From Methylobacterium sp. Leaf123 (lineage in GTDB: Bacteria; Pseudomonadota; Alphaproteobacteria; Rhizobiales; Beijerinckiaceae): DNA of 64,000 bases. Shown here piece after piece: positions 18,105 through 28,785 of this stretch (its first letter is position 1; each line of letters opens with the position of its first letter). The stretch is taken from contig NZ_LMNS01000001.1 of NCBI RefSeq assembly GCF_001423405.1, forward strand, positions 625,384 to 689,383, given 5' to 3'. The notes under the pieces were generated by a model. The model was not told where the DNA came from. It was given only the letters and a program-made list of their open reading frames with translations, and did no database searches. The position numbers were made by a program, and so were the translations under genes.

Positions 18105-19556
18105 CTACGCCCGCTCGGCATGCTCGCGGGTGACGAAGGCGATGCGCACCATGTTGGTCGCCCCCGGAATGCCGAACGGCACGCCGGCCACGATGATCAC
18201 CCGGTCGCCGATCTCGGCGAAGCGCTCGCGCACCGCGAATTTCGCGGCGCGGAAGGCCATGTCGTCCACGTCGCTGGCGTCCTTGGTGACGATCGGGTGC
18301 ACGCCCCAGGCCATGGTGAGGCGCCGCGCCGTCTCACGCTTCGGCGTCAAGGCGATGACGCTGGCATTGGGCCGGGCACGCGCCAGCCGCAGCACCGTCG
18401 AACCCGAATGGGTCCAGGCCATGATCGAGCGCAGGCTCAGCGCCTCGACGATCTGGTGGGCCGCGGCCGCGATGGCGTCGGAGGCCGTCGGCTCCGGCTC
18501 GGAGCGCTGCGCCATCAGGATCGACCAGTAGAGCGCGTCGCGCTCCACCTGCTCGGCGATGCGGTTCATGGTGCCGATCGCCTCGACCGGAAACTCGCCG
18601 GCGGCGCTCTCGGCCGAGAGCATCACCGCATCCGCGCCCTCGTAGACGGCGGTGGCCACGTCCGACACCTCGGCGCGGGTCGGCACCGGCGAGGTGATCA
18701 TCGATTCGAGCATCTGGGTCGCGACGACGACCGGCTTGCCGAGCCGGCGCGCGCCGCGGGTGATGCGCTTCTGCACGCCCGGAACCTGTTCGAGCGGCAT
18801 CTCGACGCCGAGATCGCCGCGGGCGACCATGATGCCGTCGGAAATCTCGATGATCTCGTCGAGGCGGGTGAGCGCCTGCGGCTTCTCGATCTTGGCCATC
18901 ACCAGGGCACGCCCGGCGGCGACCTTCTTCACCTCCGCCACGTCCTCCGGGCGCTGCACGAAGGAGACGGCGATCCAGTCGGCGCCGGCTGCCAGGCCCG
19001 CTTCCAGATCACCGCGATCCTTCTCGGTCATCGCCGGCACCGGCAGCACGGTGTGGGGCAGCGACACGCCCTTGCGATTCGAGATGCGCCCGCCGACCTC
19101 GACACGGGTGACCGCACGCCCCTCGCTCACTTCGGTGACGACGAGGCGAAGCTTGCCGTCGTCGATGAGGATGCCGTGGCTGGGCTCCAGCGCCGACAGG
19201 ATCTCGGGATGGGGAAGGAAGACGCGGTCGGTATCGCCCGGCGTCGGGTCCGAATCGAGCACGAAGGTCTGGCCGTTCTCCAGCACCGCCGCGTCGCCGA
19301 CGAAGGTGCCGAGCCGCAGCTTCGGCCCCTGAAGGTCCACGAGGATGCCGATGGGGCGCTTGGCCTCGCGCTCGATGGTGCGGATCACCTCGATGCGCTC
19401 AGGCAGCTTCTCGCGGGCCAGATGGCTCATATTGATGCGGAACACGTCCGCACCGGCGTGGAACAGCTTCTCGATCATCTCCGGCGTGTCGGATGCCGGG
19501 CCGAGGGTGGCGACGATCTTGGTGCGACGCGAGCGCTTCAATGGGGCCTCCATCAT
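18105..19556 (-). CDS. pyk: Pyruvate kinase
   Basis: A 483-residue pyruvate kinase (PEP + ADP to pyruvate + ATP). It shows TKIVATLGPAS and RINMSH near the N-terminus, AKIEKPQAL, and the signature IMVARGDLGVEM that binds substrate and Mg/K; the C-terminal allosteric domain ends IIVAGVPFGIPGATN. Starts at 19556 and 19553 are in frame; a TTG at codon 6 has GGAGG five bases upstream and would remove the non-conserved first residues. In a serine-cycle methylotroph this enzyme must be kept in check to save PEP, but no regulatory site was identified. Confidence 0.97.
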   Translation of the reverse strand: MMEAPLKRSRRTKIVATLGPASDTPEMIEKLFHAGADVFRINMSHLAREKLPERIEVIRTIEREAKRPIGILVDLQGPKLRLGTFVGDAAVLENGQTFVLDSDPTPGDTDRVFLPHPEILSALEPSHGILIDDGKLRLVVTEVSEGRAVTRVEVGGRISNRKGVSLPHTVLPVPAMTEKDRGDLEAGLAAGADWIAVSFVQRPEDVAEVKKVAAGRALVMAKIEKPQALTRLDEIIEISDGIMVARGDLGVEMPLEQVPGVQKRITRGARRLGKPVVVATQMLESMITSPVPTRAEVSDVATAVYEGADAVMLSAESAAGEFPVEAIGTMNRIAEQVERDALYWSILMAQRSEPEPTASDAIAAAAHQIVEALSLRSIMAWTHSGSTVLRLARARPNASVIALTPKRETARRLTMAWGVHPIVTKDASDVDDMAFRAAKFAVRERFAEIGDRVIIVAGVPFGIPGATNMVRIAFVTREHAERA

Positions 19557-19906
19557 ACCCGCTGAACCCGCGAAGCGCGGCGATCGCGTGCGGGAACGGC
19601 CCGGCGGATGAGCGGCGCGGGCAGGCGCCGATGGCCGGACGGGGGCTTGGCGGCCACAAGCATTCCCCGGCCGGCGAGGTCAAGGCCGGAGCATCGGCGC
19701 ATTTCAACGCGAATGCCGATACGGGAACTTTTTCTTTGGCTCGCCGTTGGTTGTTGTTCAACTTTCCGAGATCTAAGCGTTTACGCGCCGCTTAACGCAA
19801 CTCTGACGTTATCGTCGCTGCGTGTTGCTGGAAAGTCATAGGCAGCTTGGCCGTCTCGCTGGTAGCTTAGCCCTCGAAATCAGCATTCTTCGAAGGCGAA
19901 CCCATC
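19557..19906. other. Gap between pyruvate kinase and outer-membrane protein
   Basis: Divergent leader regions. No gene, RNA or clear operator was recognised. The part from 19730 to 19830 is AT-richer and holds GCGTTTAC and CGCTTAACGC half-matches; it probably contains the promoter of the outer-membrane protein with a leader of some tens of bases. Confidence 0.35.
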
Positions 19907-20764
19907 GTGATCAGAGCTCTCCTCCTGGGCGGCACCGCGGCGCTCGTGAGCACCGCCGCGCTCGCCGCCGATCTGCCGCGCCGCGAGGCTCCGCCGATCG
20001 CCTTCGCGCCCGTCCCGGTCTTCACCTGGACCGGCTTCTACGCTGGCCTGCACACGGGTTACGCGTTCACCGACAACCCGAACATCCAGACCCGCGGTAA
20101 CGATCCCTTTACGGCCAGCAACGTGACGCTCGCCCGTCGCCCCGCTTCGCTCAAGAGCGAAGTCGATGGCTTCTCCCGCATCGGCGGCGGCTTCGGCTAC
20201 AATCATCAGTTCACGCCGGGCGGCGGCTTCGTGGCCGGTCTGGCCTTCGACGCCACCTGGCTCGACCTCGACAAGCGCACGGGCTTCTACGGCGCGCCGA
20301 ACCCAACCGTCGGCAACGCCAGCGTCTACACGCAGAACCTCGACTTCCTCGGCACCGTCAACGGCAAGCTCGGCTACGCCTTCGACCGGTTCTTCGTCTA
20401 CGGCACCGGCGGTCTCGCCTTCGGCCATGTCAGCTACGGCGCGGACTTCTTCAACCCGGGCGCCACCGTCCTCCAGTACACCGGCGGCGGTCGCAAGATC
20501 TTCGAGACCGGCTACAACTACGGCGGCGGCATCGAGTACGCGATCCCGGTCGACAGCTTCCTGAACTACTTCTCGGTCGGTCGCTGGCTCGGCATCAAGT
20601 CCGACGTGACGATCAAGGCGGAGTACATCCGCTACGATCTCGGCAGCCGCAACGTGCTGATCAACCAGACCGCGCCCGTTCCGCCCGGCTCCTACACCGG
20701 CCGCTTCGCCACCGAGGGCAGCCTGATCCGTGCCGGCTTCAACTACAAGTTCAGCGGCCTCTAA
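19907..20764 (+). CDS. Outer-membrane beta-barrel protein (Omp25/31-like)
   Basis: A 285-residue protein with a signal peptide ending AALA-AD (about residue 20), followed by WTGFYAGLHTGYAF, the usual first strand of the rhizobial Omp25/Omp31 porin-like family. Glycine- and aromatic-rich strands alternate to the end, which is AGFNYKFSGL. It is a small eight-stranded barrel, probably structural. It starts at a GTG and has its own terminator, so it is monocistronic. Confidence 0.87.
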   Translation: MIRALLLGGTAALVSTAALAADLPRREAPPIAFAPVPVFTWTGFYAGLHTGYAFTDNPNIQTRGNDPFTASNVTLARRPASLKSEVDGFSRIGGGFGYNHQFTPGGGFVAGLAFDATWLDLDKRTGFYGAPNPTVGNASVYTQNLDFLGTVNGKLGYAFDRFFVYGTGGLAFGHVSYGADFFNPGATVLQYTGGGRKIFETGYNYGGGIEYAIPVDSFLNYFSVGRWLGIKSDVTIKAEYIRYDLGSRNVLINQTAPVPPGSYTGRFATEGSLIRAGFNYKFSGL

Positions 20765-20793
20765 GCCTCCAAGCTTAGAAACCGACGACGTTC

Positions 20794-20827
20794 AGCGGGC
20801 GCCTCCACGAGGCGCCCGCTTTCGTTT
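20794..20827 (+). terminator. Terminator after the outer-membrane protein gene
   Basis: AGCGGGCGCCTC (20794-20805) pairs with GAGGCGCCCGCT (20809-20820), followed by a T-rich tail TTTCGTTT, 30 bp after the stop. Confidence 0.85.
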
Positions 20828-21088
20828 GGGCGGGTCCGATCGGATGTGGCTGCGGAGAACGCCGGTCTTCATCCGTGCGGACGCGTTCGGTCGGTTGCCC
20901 GCTGAGGCTGGCGACGGCCGTGCGCCTATCCCATGCGTCGCGTGACGTTCACCGCCCACATGAGGCCGCAACGCCGAGGGGATGTCGCTCCCGCACGACG
21001 CGACGCCTCAATGGTCGCGTTCGGCAGCATCAATGCGGATTGTAGTCGCCGTCCCGGTCGCGCTGCGACTCGCGGCAAGCGACCGTGT

Positions 21089-21544
21089 TTACGGACCGCC
21101 GGCCAGAGGCTGGCCCGGATCGGAGAGCTGGATCGTCCAGTTCCGCTGCTGGCCGGTATCGACTTCGATGAAGCCGTTGCGGTCGAAGCCGCGGGCCAGG
21201 CAATCCTCGACGCCGCGGATGGTGAAGGCGGTGTCGCGGGTGCACATCATGGCGCGCCCGCTCCACTCGCCACCGCGGCTGTAATCGACGGCGTAGAGAT
21301 AATAGAACTGCGCGGCGAGCGAGCCCTTTAGCAGGGTCTCACAGTTGCGCGGCTTGAGATCCCACCAGCCTTCCGTCACCCAGCCCTGCGCATCCCGGTA
21401 GCCCAGGGTCACGCCGACCTTGCTGGCGGTCTGGTTGCACAGGCGCAGGTCGGCCGAGGCGGGGAGGGGGAGGAGCGCGGAGGCGCCGAGGCAGAGCCCG
21501 AGGAGGGCCCTGCGCCGCGAGCGGGCGCTCGCTTGTTTCTGCAT
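21089..21544 (-). CDS. DUF1036 exported protein
   Basis: A 151-residue protein. A basic N-terminus and hydrophobic stretch (LLGLCLGASALLPLPASA) make a signal peptide. The mature part ADLRLCNQTASKVGVTLGY, WWDLKPRNCETLL and the paired cysteines match the DUF1036 family of small periplasmic proteins. The start at 21544 (MQKQASARSRRR) is chosen to give a normal signal peptide. The function is unknown. It lies downstream of glycerate kinase on the same strand; in other Rhizobiales it neighbours pyruvate kinase. Confidence 0.82.
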   Translation of the reverse strand: MQKQASARSRRRALLGLCLGASALLPLPASADLRLCNQTASKVGVTLGYRDAQGWVTEGWWDLKPRNCETLLKGSLAAQFYYLYAVDYSRGGEWSGRAMMCTRDTAFTIRGVEDCLARGFDRNGFIEVDTGQQRNWTIQLSDPGQPLAGGP

Positions 21545-21596
21545 CGTCTTCTTCCAAAAGCCGGTGGCCGCCTTTTGGGACGAGGCTCTCGAGAAC

Positions 21597-22910
<1,314 letters not shown>

Positions 22911-23137
22911 GGGCGTCCTCGCGCGAGTCTTGACGGTTCTTGTTTGTGCGTTTGCTTGCCCGAGCGCTGCCGTGTCGGCAAGCCTTCGCGGTTTCACAAA
23001 ACTTTCGGGCGCCGGAGCATTCTTTTTGACCCCGGCACCATCCTTGCTCAACGATTTGCGCAGCGCCGCGCGCAATGCCGGTCAGCGGTGAGAGCCGCGC
23101 CCCTTTCGATCTTGCCGCGGCGGCCCAGATAAGCGCC

Positions 23138-23911
23138 ATGCTCTCCGTTGAACCCGAGACCGAAACCCGCCCTGAACACCCCATCGAGCGCATTGAGGGC
23201 GATGCGTCCCTGGGCCTCCTGCTCGTCTGCGAACACGCCTCGAACGCGGTGCCGGAAGATCTCGGCCGGCTCGGCGTGCCGGAAGCCGAATTTTCCCGCC
23301 ACATCGCCTACGATATCGGGGCCGCGGAGGTGACGCGCCGGCTCGCCGCGCGGCTCGGGGTGCCGGCGGTACTGACGCAGTTCTCGCGGCTCATCATCGA
23401 TCCGAACCGGGGTCGCCGCGATCCGACCCTGGTGATGCGGCTCTCCGACGGCGCGATCGTACCCGGCAACGCCCGGATCGACGCGGCCGGCATCGCCGAG
23501 CGCATCCGGCGCTTCTACGTGCCGTTCGACCGCGCCGTGGACGAGGCGGTCGGCCAATCGGAGGCTGCGGGCGTGCGGCCGATGTTCGTGACGATCCACA
23601 GCTTCACACCGTTCTGGCGCACCGTCGCCCGGCCCTGGCAGGTCGGTGTCCTCTACGATCAGGACTCAGGGTTGAGCCGCCTGCTGATCGAGGCGCTCAA
23701 GGCCGATCCGGCCGGGCTCTGCGTCGGCGACAACCAGCCCTATGACGGCGGCCTGCCCGGCGACACGATCGACCGGCACGCCACCGCGCGCGGCCTGCCC
23801 AACGCGCTCATCGAGATCCGCCAGGATCTGATCGGCGGGCCCGAGGGCCAGGAGGAGTGGGCGCAGCGCTTCGCCCGCATCCTGAGGCCGATGCTGCGCC
23901 CGCCCGCTTGA
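23138..23911 (+). CDS. N-formylglutamate amidohydrolase family protein
   Basis: A 257-residue protein from the ATG at 23138; an ATG at 23075 would add 21 residues. LLVCEHASNAVPEDL is the zinc-binding N-terminal motif of the family, and LIIDPNRG, TIHSFTPFW and DNQPYDGG follow in order. Members release formate or ammonia from N-formyl amino acids, N-formylglutamate in the histidine pathway. No hut genes are nearby, so the substrate is open. It precedes DUF1244 and GapR in a conserved Rhizobiales order. Confidence 0.85.
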   Translation: MLSVEPETETRPEHPIERIEGDASLGLLLVCEHASNAVPEDLGRLGVPEAEFSRHIAYDIGAAEVTRRLAARLGVPAVLTQFSRLIIDPNRGRRDPTLVMRLSDGAIVPGNARIDAAGIAERIRRFYVPFDRAVDEAVGQSEAAGVRPMFVTIHSFTPFWRTVARPWQVGVLYDQDSGLSRLLIEALKADPAGLCVGDNQPYDGGLPGDTIDRHATARGLPNALIEIRQDLIGGPEGQEEWAQRFARILRPMLRPPA

Positions 23912-23968
23912 CGGAAGGGGATCGCAGGGCGACCTCTGCGTGATCCCTCGACAGCGAAAGCCGCCCCC

Positions 23969-24289
23969 ATGACCGAGCCGATGACCGGAATCGATCCCGC
24001 GACGCAGACCGAGCTGGAGGCGGCCGTGTTCCGCCGCCTCGTCTCGCATCTGCGCAACCGCACCGATGTGCAGAACATCGACCTGATGAATCTCGCCGGC
24101 TTCTGCCGCAACTGCCTGTCGAACTGGCTGAAGGATGCGGCCGACGAGCGCGGCCTCGCGCTCTCGAAGGATCAAAGCCGCGAGCACGTCTACGGCATGC
24201 CCTATGAAGAGTGGAAGCAGAAGCACCAGACCGAGGCGGCCCCCGAACAGCAGGCGCGCTTTTCCGTCGCGCAGACCGGCGGTCACTGA
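23969..24289 (+). CDS. DUF1244 protein
   Basis: A 106-residue soluble protein matching the DUF1244 family: FRRLVSHLRNRTDVQNIDLMNLAGFCRNC, then NWLKDAADERG and YGMPYEEWK. Two conserved cysteines (FCRNC) may bind metal. The function is unknown. It lies 57 bases after the amidohydrolase and 104 bases before the GapR gene, and is probably co-transcribed with the amidohydrolase. Confidence 0.88.
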   Translation: MTEPMTGIDPATQTELEAAVFRRLVSHLRNRTDVQNIDLMNLAGFCRNCLSNWLKDAADERGLALSKDQSREHVYGMPYEEWKQKHQTEAAPEQQARFSVAQTGGH

Positions 24290-24393
24290 GGGGGCGTCGG
24301 CATCAACGAGCAGGTAAGGTTGATGCCGTAATCCCCAGGCATCCGGCGTGGGTCTTCGGGCGCACGCCATCCCTCGCGTGAAGGAGCGCAGCC

Positions 24394-24660
24394 ATGGCCG
24401 CCTCGCCTGCCCCCGCCGTCGACCCGTCCTCGGTCGCCGCCGATCAGCTCAAGAGCATCATCGAGCGCATCGAGCGCCTCGAAGAGGAGAAGGCCGGCAT
24501 CGCGGGCGACATCAAGGATGTCTATGCCGAAGCCAAGGCCAACGGCTTCGATGTGAAGGTGCTGCGCAAGATCATCTCCCTGCGCAAGCGCGACCACGAC
24601 GAGCGCCAGGAGGAAGAGGCGATCCTCGAACTCTACCTCCAAGCCCTCGGCATGGCGTAG
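24394..24660 (+). CDS. gapR: GapR-family nucleoid-associated protein (DUF2312)
   Basis: An 88-residue protein: [38 protein letters not shown] and [11 protein letters not shown], the core of DUF2312. Caulobacter GapR forms tetrameric clamps on overtwisted AT-rich DNA ahead of replication forks and aids topoisomerases. The length and the coiled-coil/basic layout match. GAAGGAGC lies just upstream of the ATG. Confidence 0.9.
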   Translation: MAASPAPAVDPSSVAADQLKSIIERIERLEEEKAGIAGDIKDVYAEAKANGFDVKVLRKIISLRKRDHDERQEEEAILELYLQALGMA

Positions 24661-24680
24661 CACCATCGGTCCCACCGAGA

Positions 24681-24786
24681 CCGCATCCTGAGGTGCCGCG
24701 CCGCGGCCTCGAAGGATCCTCCAGATCCTGCGTGATCCCTGGACGATCCTTCGCGGCCCGCTGACGTGGGCATCTCAGGATGAGGG
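24681..24786. repeat. Imperfect inverted repeat of a dispersed intergenic type
   Basis: The left half CATCCTGAGGTGC...CGAAGGATCCTCC is mirrored by the right half GGACGATCCTTCG...GGGCATCTCAGGATG, with about 14 bases at the centre. Halves of roughly 45 bp can fold into one long hairpin. Sequences of this kind are common between genes in Methylobacterium and Bradyrhizobium. It starts 20 bp after gapR. Confidence 0.7.
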
Positions 24787-24867
24787 GCGTGAATGGAAAG
24801 CGGGTGCTCGTCGAGCCGCATCGCGGTCCTCGGCTGAGTTCCCCCGAACGGGCGCGCGCCTCAGGCG

Positions 24868-26358
24868 TCAACGGGCCTGGGCCGGCCCCTGCGTGGCGGA
24901 GCCGGTGAAGCGGGTGGCCGACAACGCCAGAGGTTCGGCCGAGAACCGTCCGCCCAAGGCCTCGACCGACGGGATGTGAAGCGCTTCCGCGGGCAGCGCC
25001 TCGTCGGGGCGCGGACGCGCCAGCGCCACGCGGACGAGGGCTGTCGGCGCGGCCGGCTCCGAGACGCCCTGAACCACAGCGAAGAACAGGCTGCGGACCT
25101 GCTCGCGCGGGTCGGCATCCGCCGGCACCAGACGCCCTTCGACGGCGGCCGGCTCCGACGCTTCGGTGTCTGTCTCGCTCCCCGCCTGCGCGACATGAAC
25201 CATGCCGGCCAGGCCCTCGCCGTTGAGAGAGGCGAGCTGCACCGGGCGCTGCGGCGGCAGCGGAATGGTGAGGGCGGTGGCGACGACGGCGAATTCCGAG
25301 GGACGCCGCGGCGGCAGCGGCGCGACCACGGCCTGATCGGCCTCGCCGGTCAGCAATTCCTTGGCCGAAGCGCCGTCCCGGCGCAGGCTCGTCGCGCGCA
25401 GGGCCTCGGAGGCGGTCGGCGCGGCATAGGCCATCGCCACGCTCCCATCCGCCGTGTCGGCGCTGGCGACCGCGATGCTCGGCTTGGCCCGGGCCTTGGA
25501 CGGCACGGCGGCGCTGGCGAGCGCGGCCGGCGGCGCATCCGTCCCGCCGTTGCCGCCGAAGAGCGAGGCGAAGAAGCCCTTGAGCCCCGGCCCCTCGCCG
25601 ACCTCGTCGGCGCTGGCCAGCGCCGTGTAGCCCAGCACCGTGCCGCCGCGGGATAGGATCTCGGCTCGGGCCTCCTCGTAGCGGGCGAGCGGCTTGCCGT
25701 CGGCGGGCAGATGGACGGTCTTGCCGTCCGGGAACAGGCGGGCGAGCTGGTCATGGCTCATGCGCGGCCAGGAGCGCACCGAGCCGACATCGAGATGCAC
25801 GAAGGGCGAGCCGGAGCGGGGATACCAGCCGACGCCGCCGCGCTGCATTCGCATGCCGACGGCGCGGATCTGGTCGATCGAGGCGTCGGTCATGAAGAAA
25901 TCCATGGCCTTGCCGAGCATGTGCTGGCTGGTCTCGGCGACGCCCGAGGAGCGGCGGCGCAGCATGCCGTTGGTCTTCGGGCTGCGGTAGCCGCAGACGA
26001 TGCGCAGCGGCGCGGTCGAGCCGACGGAGCGCTGCGCCTCCCACACCACGTCGAACAGGCGCGGGTCCATCTTGACCGATTCATTCTGGCGCCAGTCACG
26101 CATCAGCAAGTTGATCTGGTCGAGGGCGGCGCGGTCGTAGCGTCCGTCGCGCTTGAAGGTGACGTTCAGCGTCTCCCCGGTGTGCTCATGCACCATGGAG
26201 AGGCTGCGGGTGTCGCCGTTGGCGACCGCGTCCTGGGTCTCGACCGTGCCAGCGACGAGCAGGGCGGCCATCGCACCGGCGGCGGAGGCGAGGCGCTTCA
26301 GGCGCGGGGAGGGCGAAGTGCGGTTCGAGGACAGGCCGTCCCGGATCGTGCGCAGCAT
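24868..26358 (-). CDS. DUF882 / M15-like murein endopeptidase with long C-terminal extension
   Basis: A 496-residue protein. After a signal/anchor segment (about 16-40) the DUF882 domain contains RIVCGYRSPKTN, SQHMLGKAMDFF (metal ligands His and Asp) and PFVHLDVGSVRSW (third ligand), as in MepK/YcbK peptidoglycan endopeptidases. Family members are about 180-200 residues, so the last 250 Ala/Pro-rich, low-complexity residues are an extension. The start at 26358 follows GAGG and gives a normal signal sequence. It is on the same strand as the L,D-transpeptidase, both acting on the wall. Confidence 0.85.
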   Translation of the reverse strand: MLRTIRDGLSSNRTSPSPRLKRLASAAGAMAALLVAGTVETQDAVANGDTRSLSMVHEHTGETLNVTFKRDGRYDRAALDQINLLMRDWRQNESVKMDPRLFDVVWEAQRSVGSTAPLRIVCGYRSPKTNGMLRRRSSGVAETSQHMLGKAMDFFMTDASIDQIRAVGMRMQRGGVGWYPRSGSPFVHLDVGSVRSWPRMSHDQLARLFPDGKTVHLPADGKPLARYEEARAEILSRGGTVLGYTALASADEVGEGPGLKGFFASLFGGNGGTDAPPAALASAAVPSKARAKPSIAVASADTADGSVAMAYAAPTASEALRATSLRRDGASAKELLTGEADQAVVAPLPPRRPSEFAVVATALTIPLPPQRPVQLASLNGEGLAGMVHVAQAGSETDTEASEPAAVEGRLVPADADPREQVRSLFFAVVQGVSEPAAPTALVRVALARPRPDEALPAEALHIPSVEALGGRFSAEPLALSATRFTGSATQGPAQAR

Positions 26359-26594
26359 GGTCCTCACCTCGCAAAACGGCGCGGCATCGGCGATGCCGCG
26401 AGGCGCAAGGATGGCCGAGGACCGGAAAGGCGGGTCGTCGGGGCCCGTGCTGCTCACCGTCTTTCAAAGACGGCTACGGGCCAACCGTGGCAAAAAAGAG
26501 CCTTGCAAGATCCAAGCGCGATTTCGGACCTGCGTTGTCCCGGTCCGAATAACGGCGCCCCTAACCCGTGCGGGCGAAACGCGCGACCGCCGGC

Positions 26595-28538
26595 CTACCA
26601 GTAGCTGCGCGGCGGATAGGCGTAGGTCGGGGCGCTCTCCGGCTCGCCGAACATGTCCGAGGAACGGCGCGGGGCGGCGCGGCGCTCGCTGCGCACTGCC
26701 TCGCGCGCCACGGCTTGGCGCGGGGCCGGGCGGGCGGCCTCGGCATTCGGGCGCTTCTCCTTCGCGGGCCCCTTCGCCACGGCCTCAGAGCGGGCGGCAA
26801 GCCCCAGCGCGACCTTCATCGGCCCATCGTAGCCATAGAGGTCCGGCAGGGTGCGGTAGGAGCCGAGATCATCCACTTCCGCCGTGAAGTAGGCGAGGTG
26901 CACCGGCAGCTTCTCAGGCAGGCGCAGCGTCCGCTCGCCCTTGCCGATCAGCTTCTTGAGGCGCTCCTGCGTCCAGTTCGGCAGCACCGCGTCGGCGAAG
27001 CGGAAGGGGTCGTCCACGCGCACGCAGCCATGGCTGAAGGCGCGGGTCGAGGCGGAGAACAGCGAGCGGTTCGGCGTGTCGTGCAGGTAGACCGCGTGCT
27101 GGTTCGGGAACATGAACTTGATGAAGCCGAGCGCGTTCCGCTCGCCCGGCGGCTGGCGCAGGGAGATGTTGCCGCCCCGGCGCACCACCTCGAACCCGGC
27201 GGTGCGGCCCGAAGCCAGCATCTGCTTCAGGATCGAGGGCGGCACGTACCAGGACGGGTTGACGACGGCGTATTCCATCATCCCCGAGAAGGTCGGCGTG
27301 GGGCTCGTAGGCTTGCCGACGATCACCCGCGCCTCGTCACGCTGGCTGCCGTCGCGAAAGACCTTCAGCTTGAATTCCGGCACGTTGACGAAGACGTAGT
27401 TCGGCCCGAGTTCGGGCGGCAGCCAACGCCAGCGCTCCATGTTGACGAGGAGGTCGGCCTCGCTCGCGCTCGCCTTCGGCACGTTCGCGTTGGCAAGCGC
27501 CGCGACGGTAGCGCGGGTGAGCGTTCCGTTCGCCGGCAGGCCACGGCTGCGCTGGAAGTTCTTCACCGCATCGGCGACGGCGCGGTCATAGGCATCCGCC
27601 TCGCCGGGCGCCGAATCGAGGGTGCCGGCGGGGCTCGCATCGAGGCCGAAGCGGCTGCGCAGCAGCGGCACGCGCGGGTCGCTCATCCCGAGCTTGAGCA
27701 CCGGCCCGTCGGGAAGCTTGACGCTCGGCGCCCCTTGCGTCCGGCCGGCACGCAGGCCGGCGAGGCGCTTCTTCAGGGCGAGGTAGCCGGGCTGGCGCGG
27801 ATTGTAGCTCTGCAGCACGTCGCCGGCTCCCGCGCCCGCGGCAGCGAGACGGGTCAGCACCGTGTCGGCGGGCGGCAGGTCGAGGGTGGGCGTGATGAGC
27901 CGCGAGATCGCGGCCGGGTTCACCCGTCCGCCGCGGGCGTCGCGGGCGTAGAGGGCGAAAGCCGCCGAGAGCTCGAGGTCGGCCTCGGCCATCTCCGCAT
28001 CCGTGTCCGGGCGGCTGAGCTTGCCGACCACCGGAACGGGATAGGCATTCGGATCGAGCCCGTCCTCGCCCGCTTCGCGCAGTCGGGCGATGGCCGCGTT
28101 GGCGGCGGCGGTGAAGGTCCGGTTCTCGATCCAGATCGGCTTGAAATTCCCGAGCGCGTAGAAAGCCTGGATCGCCTCGCGATCCTTGACGGTCAGCCGT
28201 TGCAGCAGCGGCGCGCTGTCGTTGAGGCGCGCATAAACGGCGGCAGGAAGCGGCTCGCTCGGCGCGACCGGGGCCGGTGGCCCTTCGGCGGCGGGTGCGG
28301 GGGCCGGCTCTGCAGGGGGAGGGGGCACGTCGGCGGCCGGTGCCGCGCCGTTGGACGACTCGGGCGTGACCGCCGGCTCGCTGGCGATATCGACGGCAGC
28401 CTTCCGGATGACGATGCCCGACTCCGCTGCGGCGGTGTCCTCGGCACGGGCCGGGGCTTGGCTGAAAGCGAGGAGGGCCGCCAGCGCGACGGACAGGGTC
28501 CGCGCGAGGCCCGTTCCGGCTTCCGATGCAGCGCGCAT
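26595..28538 (-). CDS. L,D-transpeptidase (YkuD, YcbB-like)
   Basis: A 647-residue exported protein. The signal peptide ends near residue 32 (APARA). A Pro/Ala-rich linker follows, then a YcbB-type scaffold, a peptidoglycan-binding fold (RSRGLPANGTLTRATVAAL) and the YkuD domain. The catalytic motif SHGCVRVDDP has C505, with the preceding conserved HDTPNRSLF. It makes 3-3 crosslinks in peptidoglycan or attaches proteins to it. A long Lys/Arg-rich C-terminal tail is present. Start 28538 is chosen for the signal peptide; GTG 28628 is further upstream. Confidence 0.9.
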   Translation of the reverse strand: MRAASEAGTGLARTLSVALAALLAFSQAPARAEDTAAAESGIVIRKAAVDIASEPAVTPESSNGAAPAADVPPPPAEPAPAPAAEGPPAPVAPSEPLPAAVYARLNDSAPLLQRLTVKDREAIQAFYALGNFKPIWIENRTFTAAANAAIARLREAGEDGLDPNAYPVPVVGKLSRPDTDAEMAEADLELSAAFALYARDARGGRVNPAAISRLITPTLDLPPADTVLTRLAAAGAGAGDVLQSYNPRQPGYLALKKRLAGLRAGRTQGAPSVKLPDGPVLKLGMSDPRVPLLRSRFGLDASPAGTLDSAPGEADAYDRAVADAVKNFQRSRGLPANGTLTRATVAALANANVPKASASEADLLVNMERWRWLPPELGPNYVFVNVPEFKLKVFRDGSQRDEARVIVGKPTSPTPTFSGMMEYAVVNPSWYVPPSILKQMLASGRTAGFEVVRRGGNISLRQPPGERNALGFIKFMFPNQHAVYLHDTPNRSLFSASTRAFSHGCVRVDDPFRFADAVLPNWTQERLKKLIGKGERTLRLPEKLPVHLAYFTAEVDDLGSYRTLPDLYGYDGPMKVALGLAARSEAVAKGPAKEKRPNAEAARPAPRQAVAREAVRSERRAAPRRSSDMFGEPESAPTYAYPPRSYW

Positions 28539-28724
28539 GTCGGCAACTCCCTGGATACGGCCGAGAATGCCGCAGCTCTGCTTAAAGATCATCGACCGAA
28601 GCACGGCCGTGCGCAACCACACGACCACATGCCGCGGCCGCGCCGGAACCGGAAGGCGAACCGCCGAAGCATGCGCCGCGTCCCTGATATCGGATCGAGG
28701 ACGAGGCGCGTGCCTCTTGTTTTC

Positions 28725-28765
28725 GCATCGTCCCGAAAGCCGGCGACCGCCATTCGGAACGATGC
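28725..28765. repeat. Palindromic repeat, copy A
   Basis: GCATCGT-CCCGAA ... TTCGG-A-ACGATGC forms a stem-loop. It shares its plan with copies at 38181 and 42137: a variable outer palindrome, then CCGAA(AG) against TTCG(G), with a GC-rich GGC..CCG centre. Confidence 0.65.
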
Positions 28766-28785
28766 TGTGAACGGCGGTTGCGACC

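Noticed and set aside
17151-19565. 804-codon plus-strand frame across hydrolase and pyruvate kinase
   Set aside because: It overlaps the hydrolase out of frame and pyruvate kinase antisense; both real genes have catalytic motifs.
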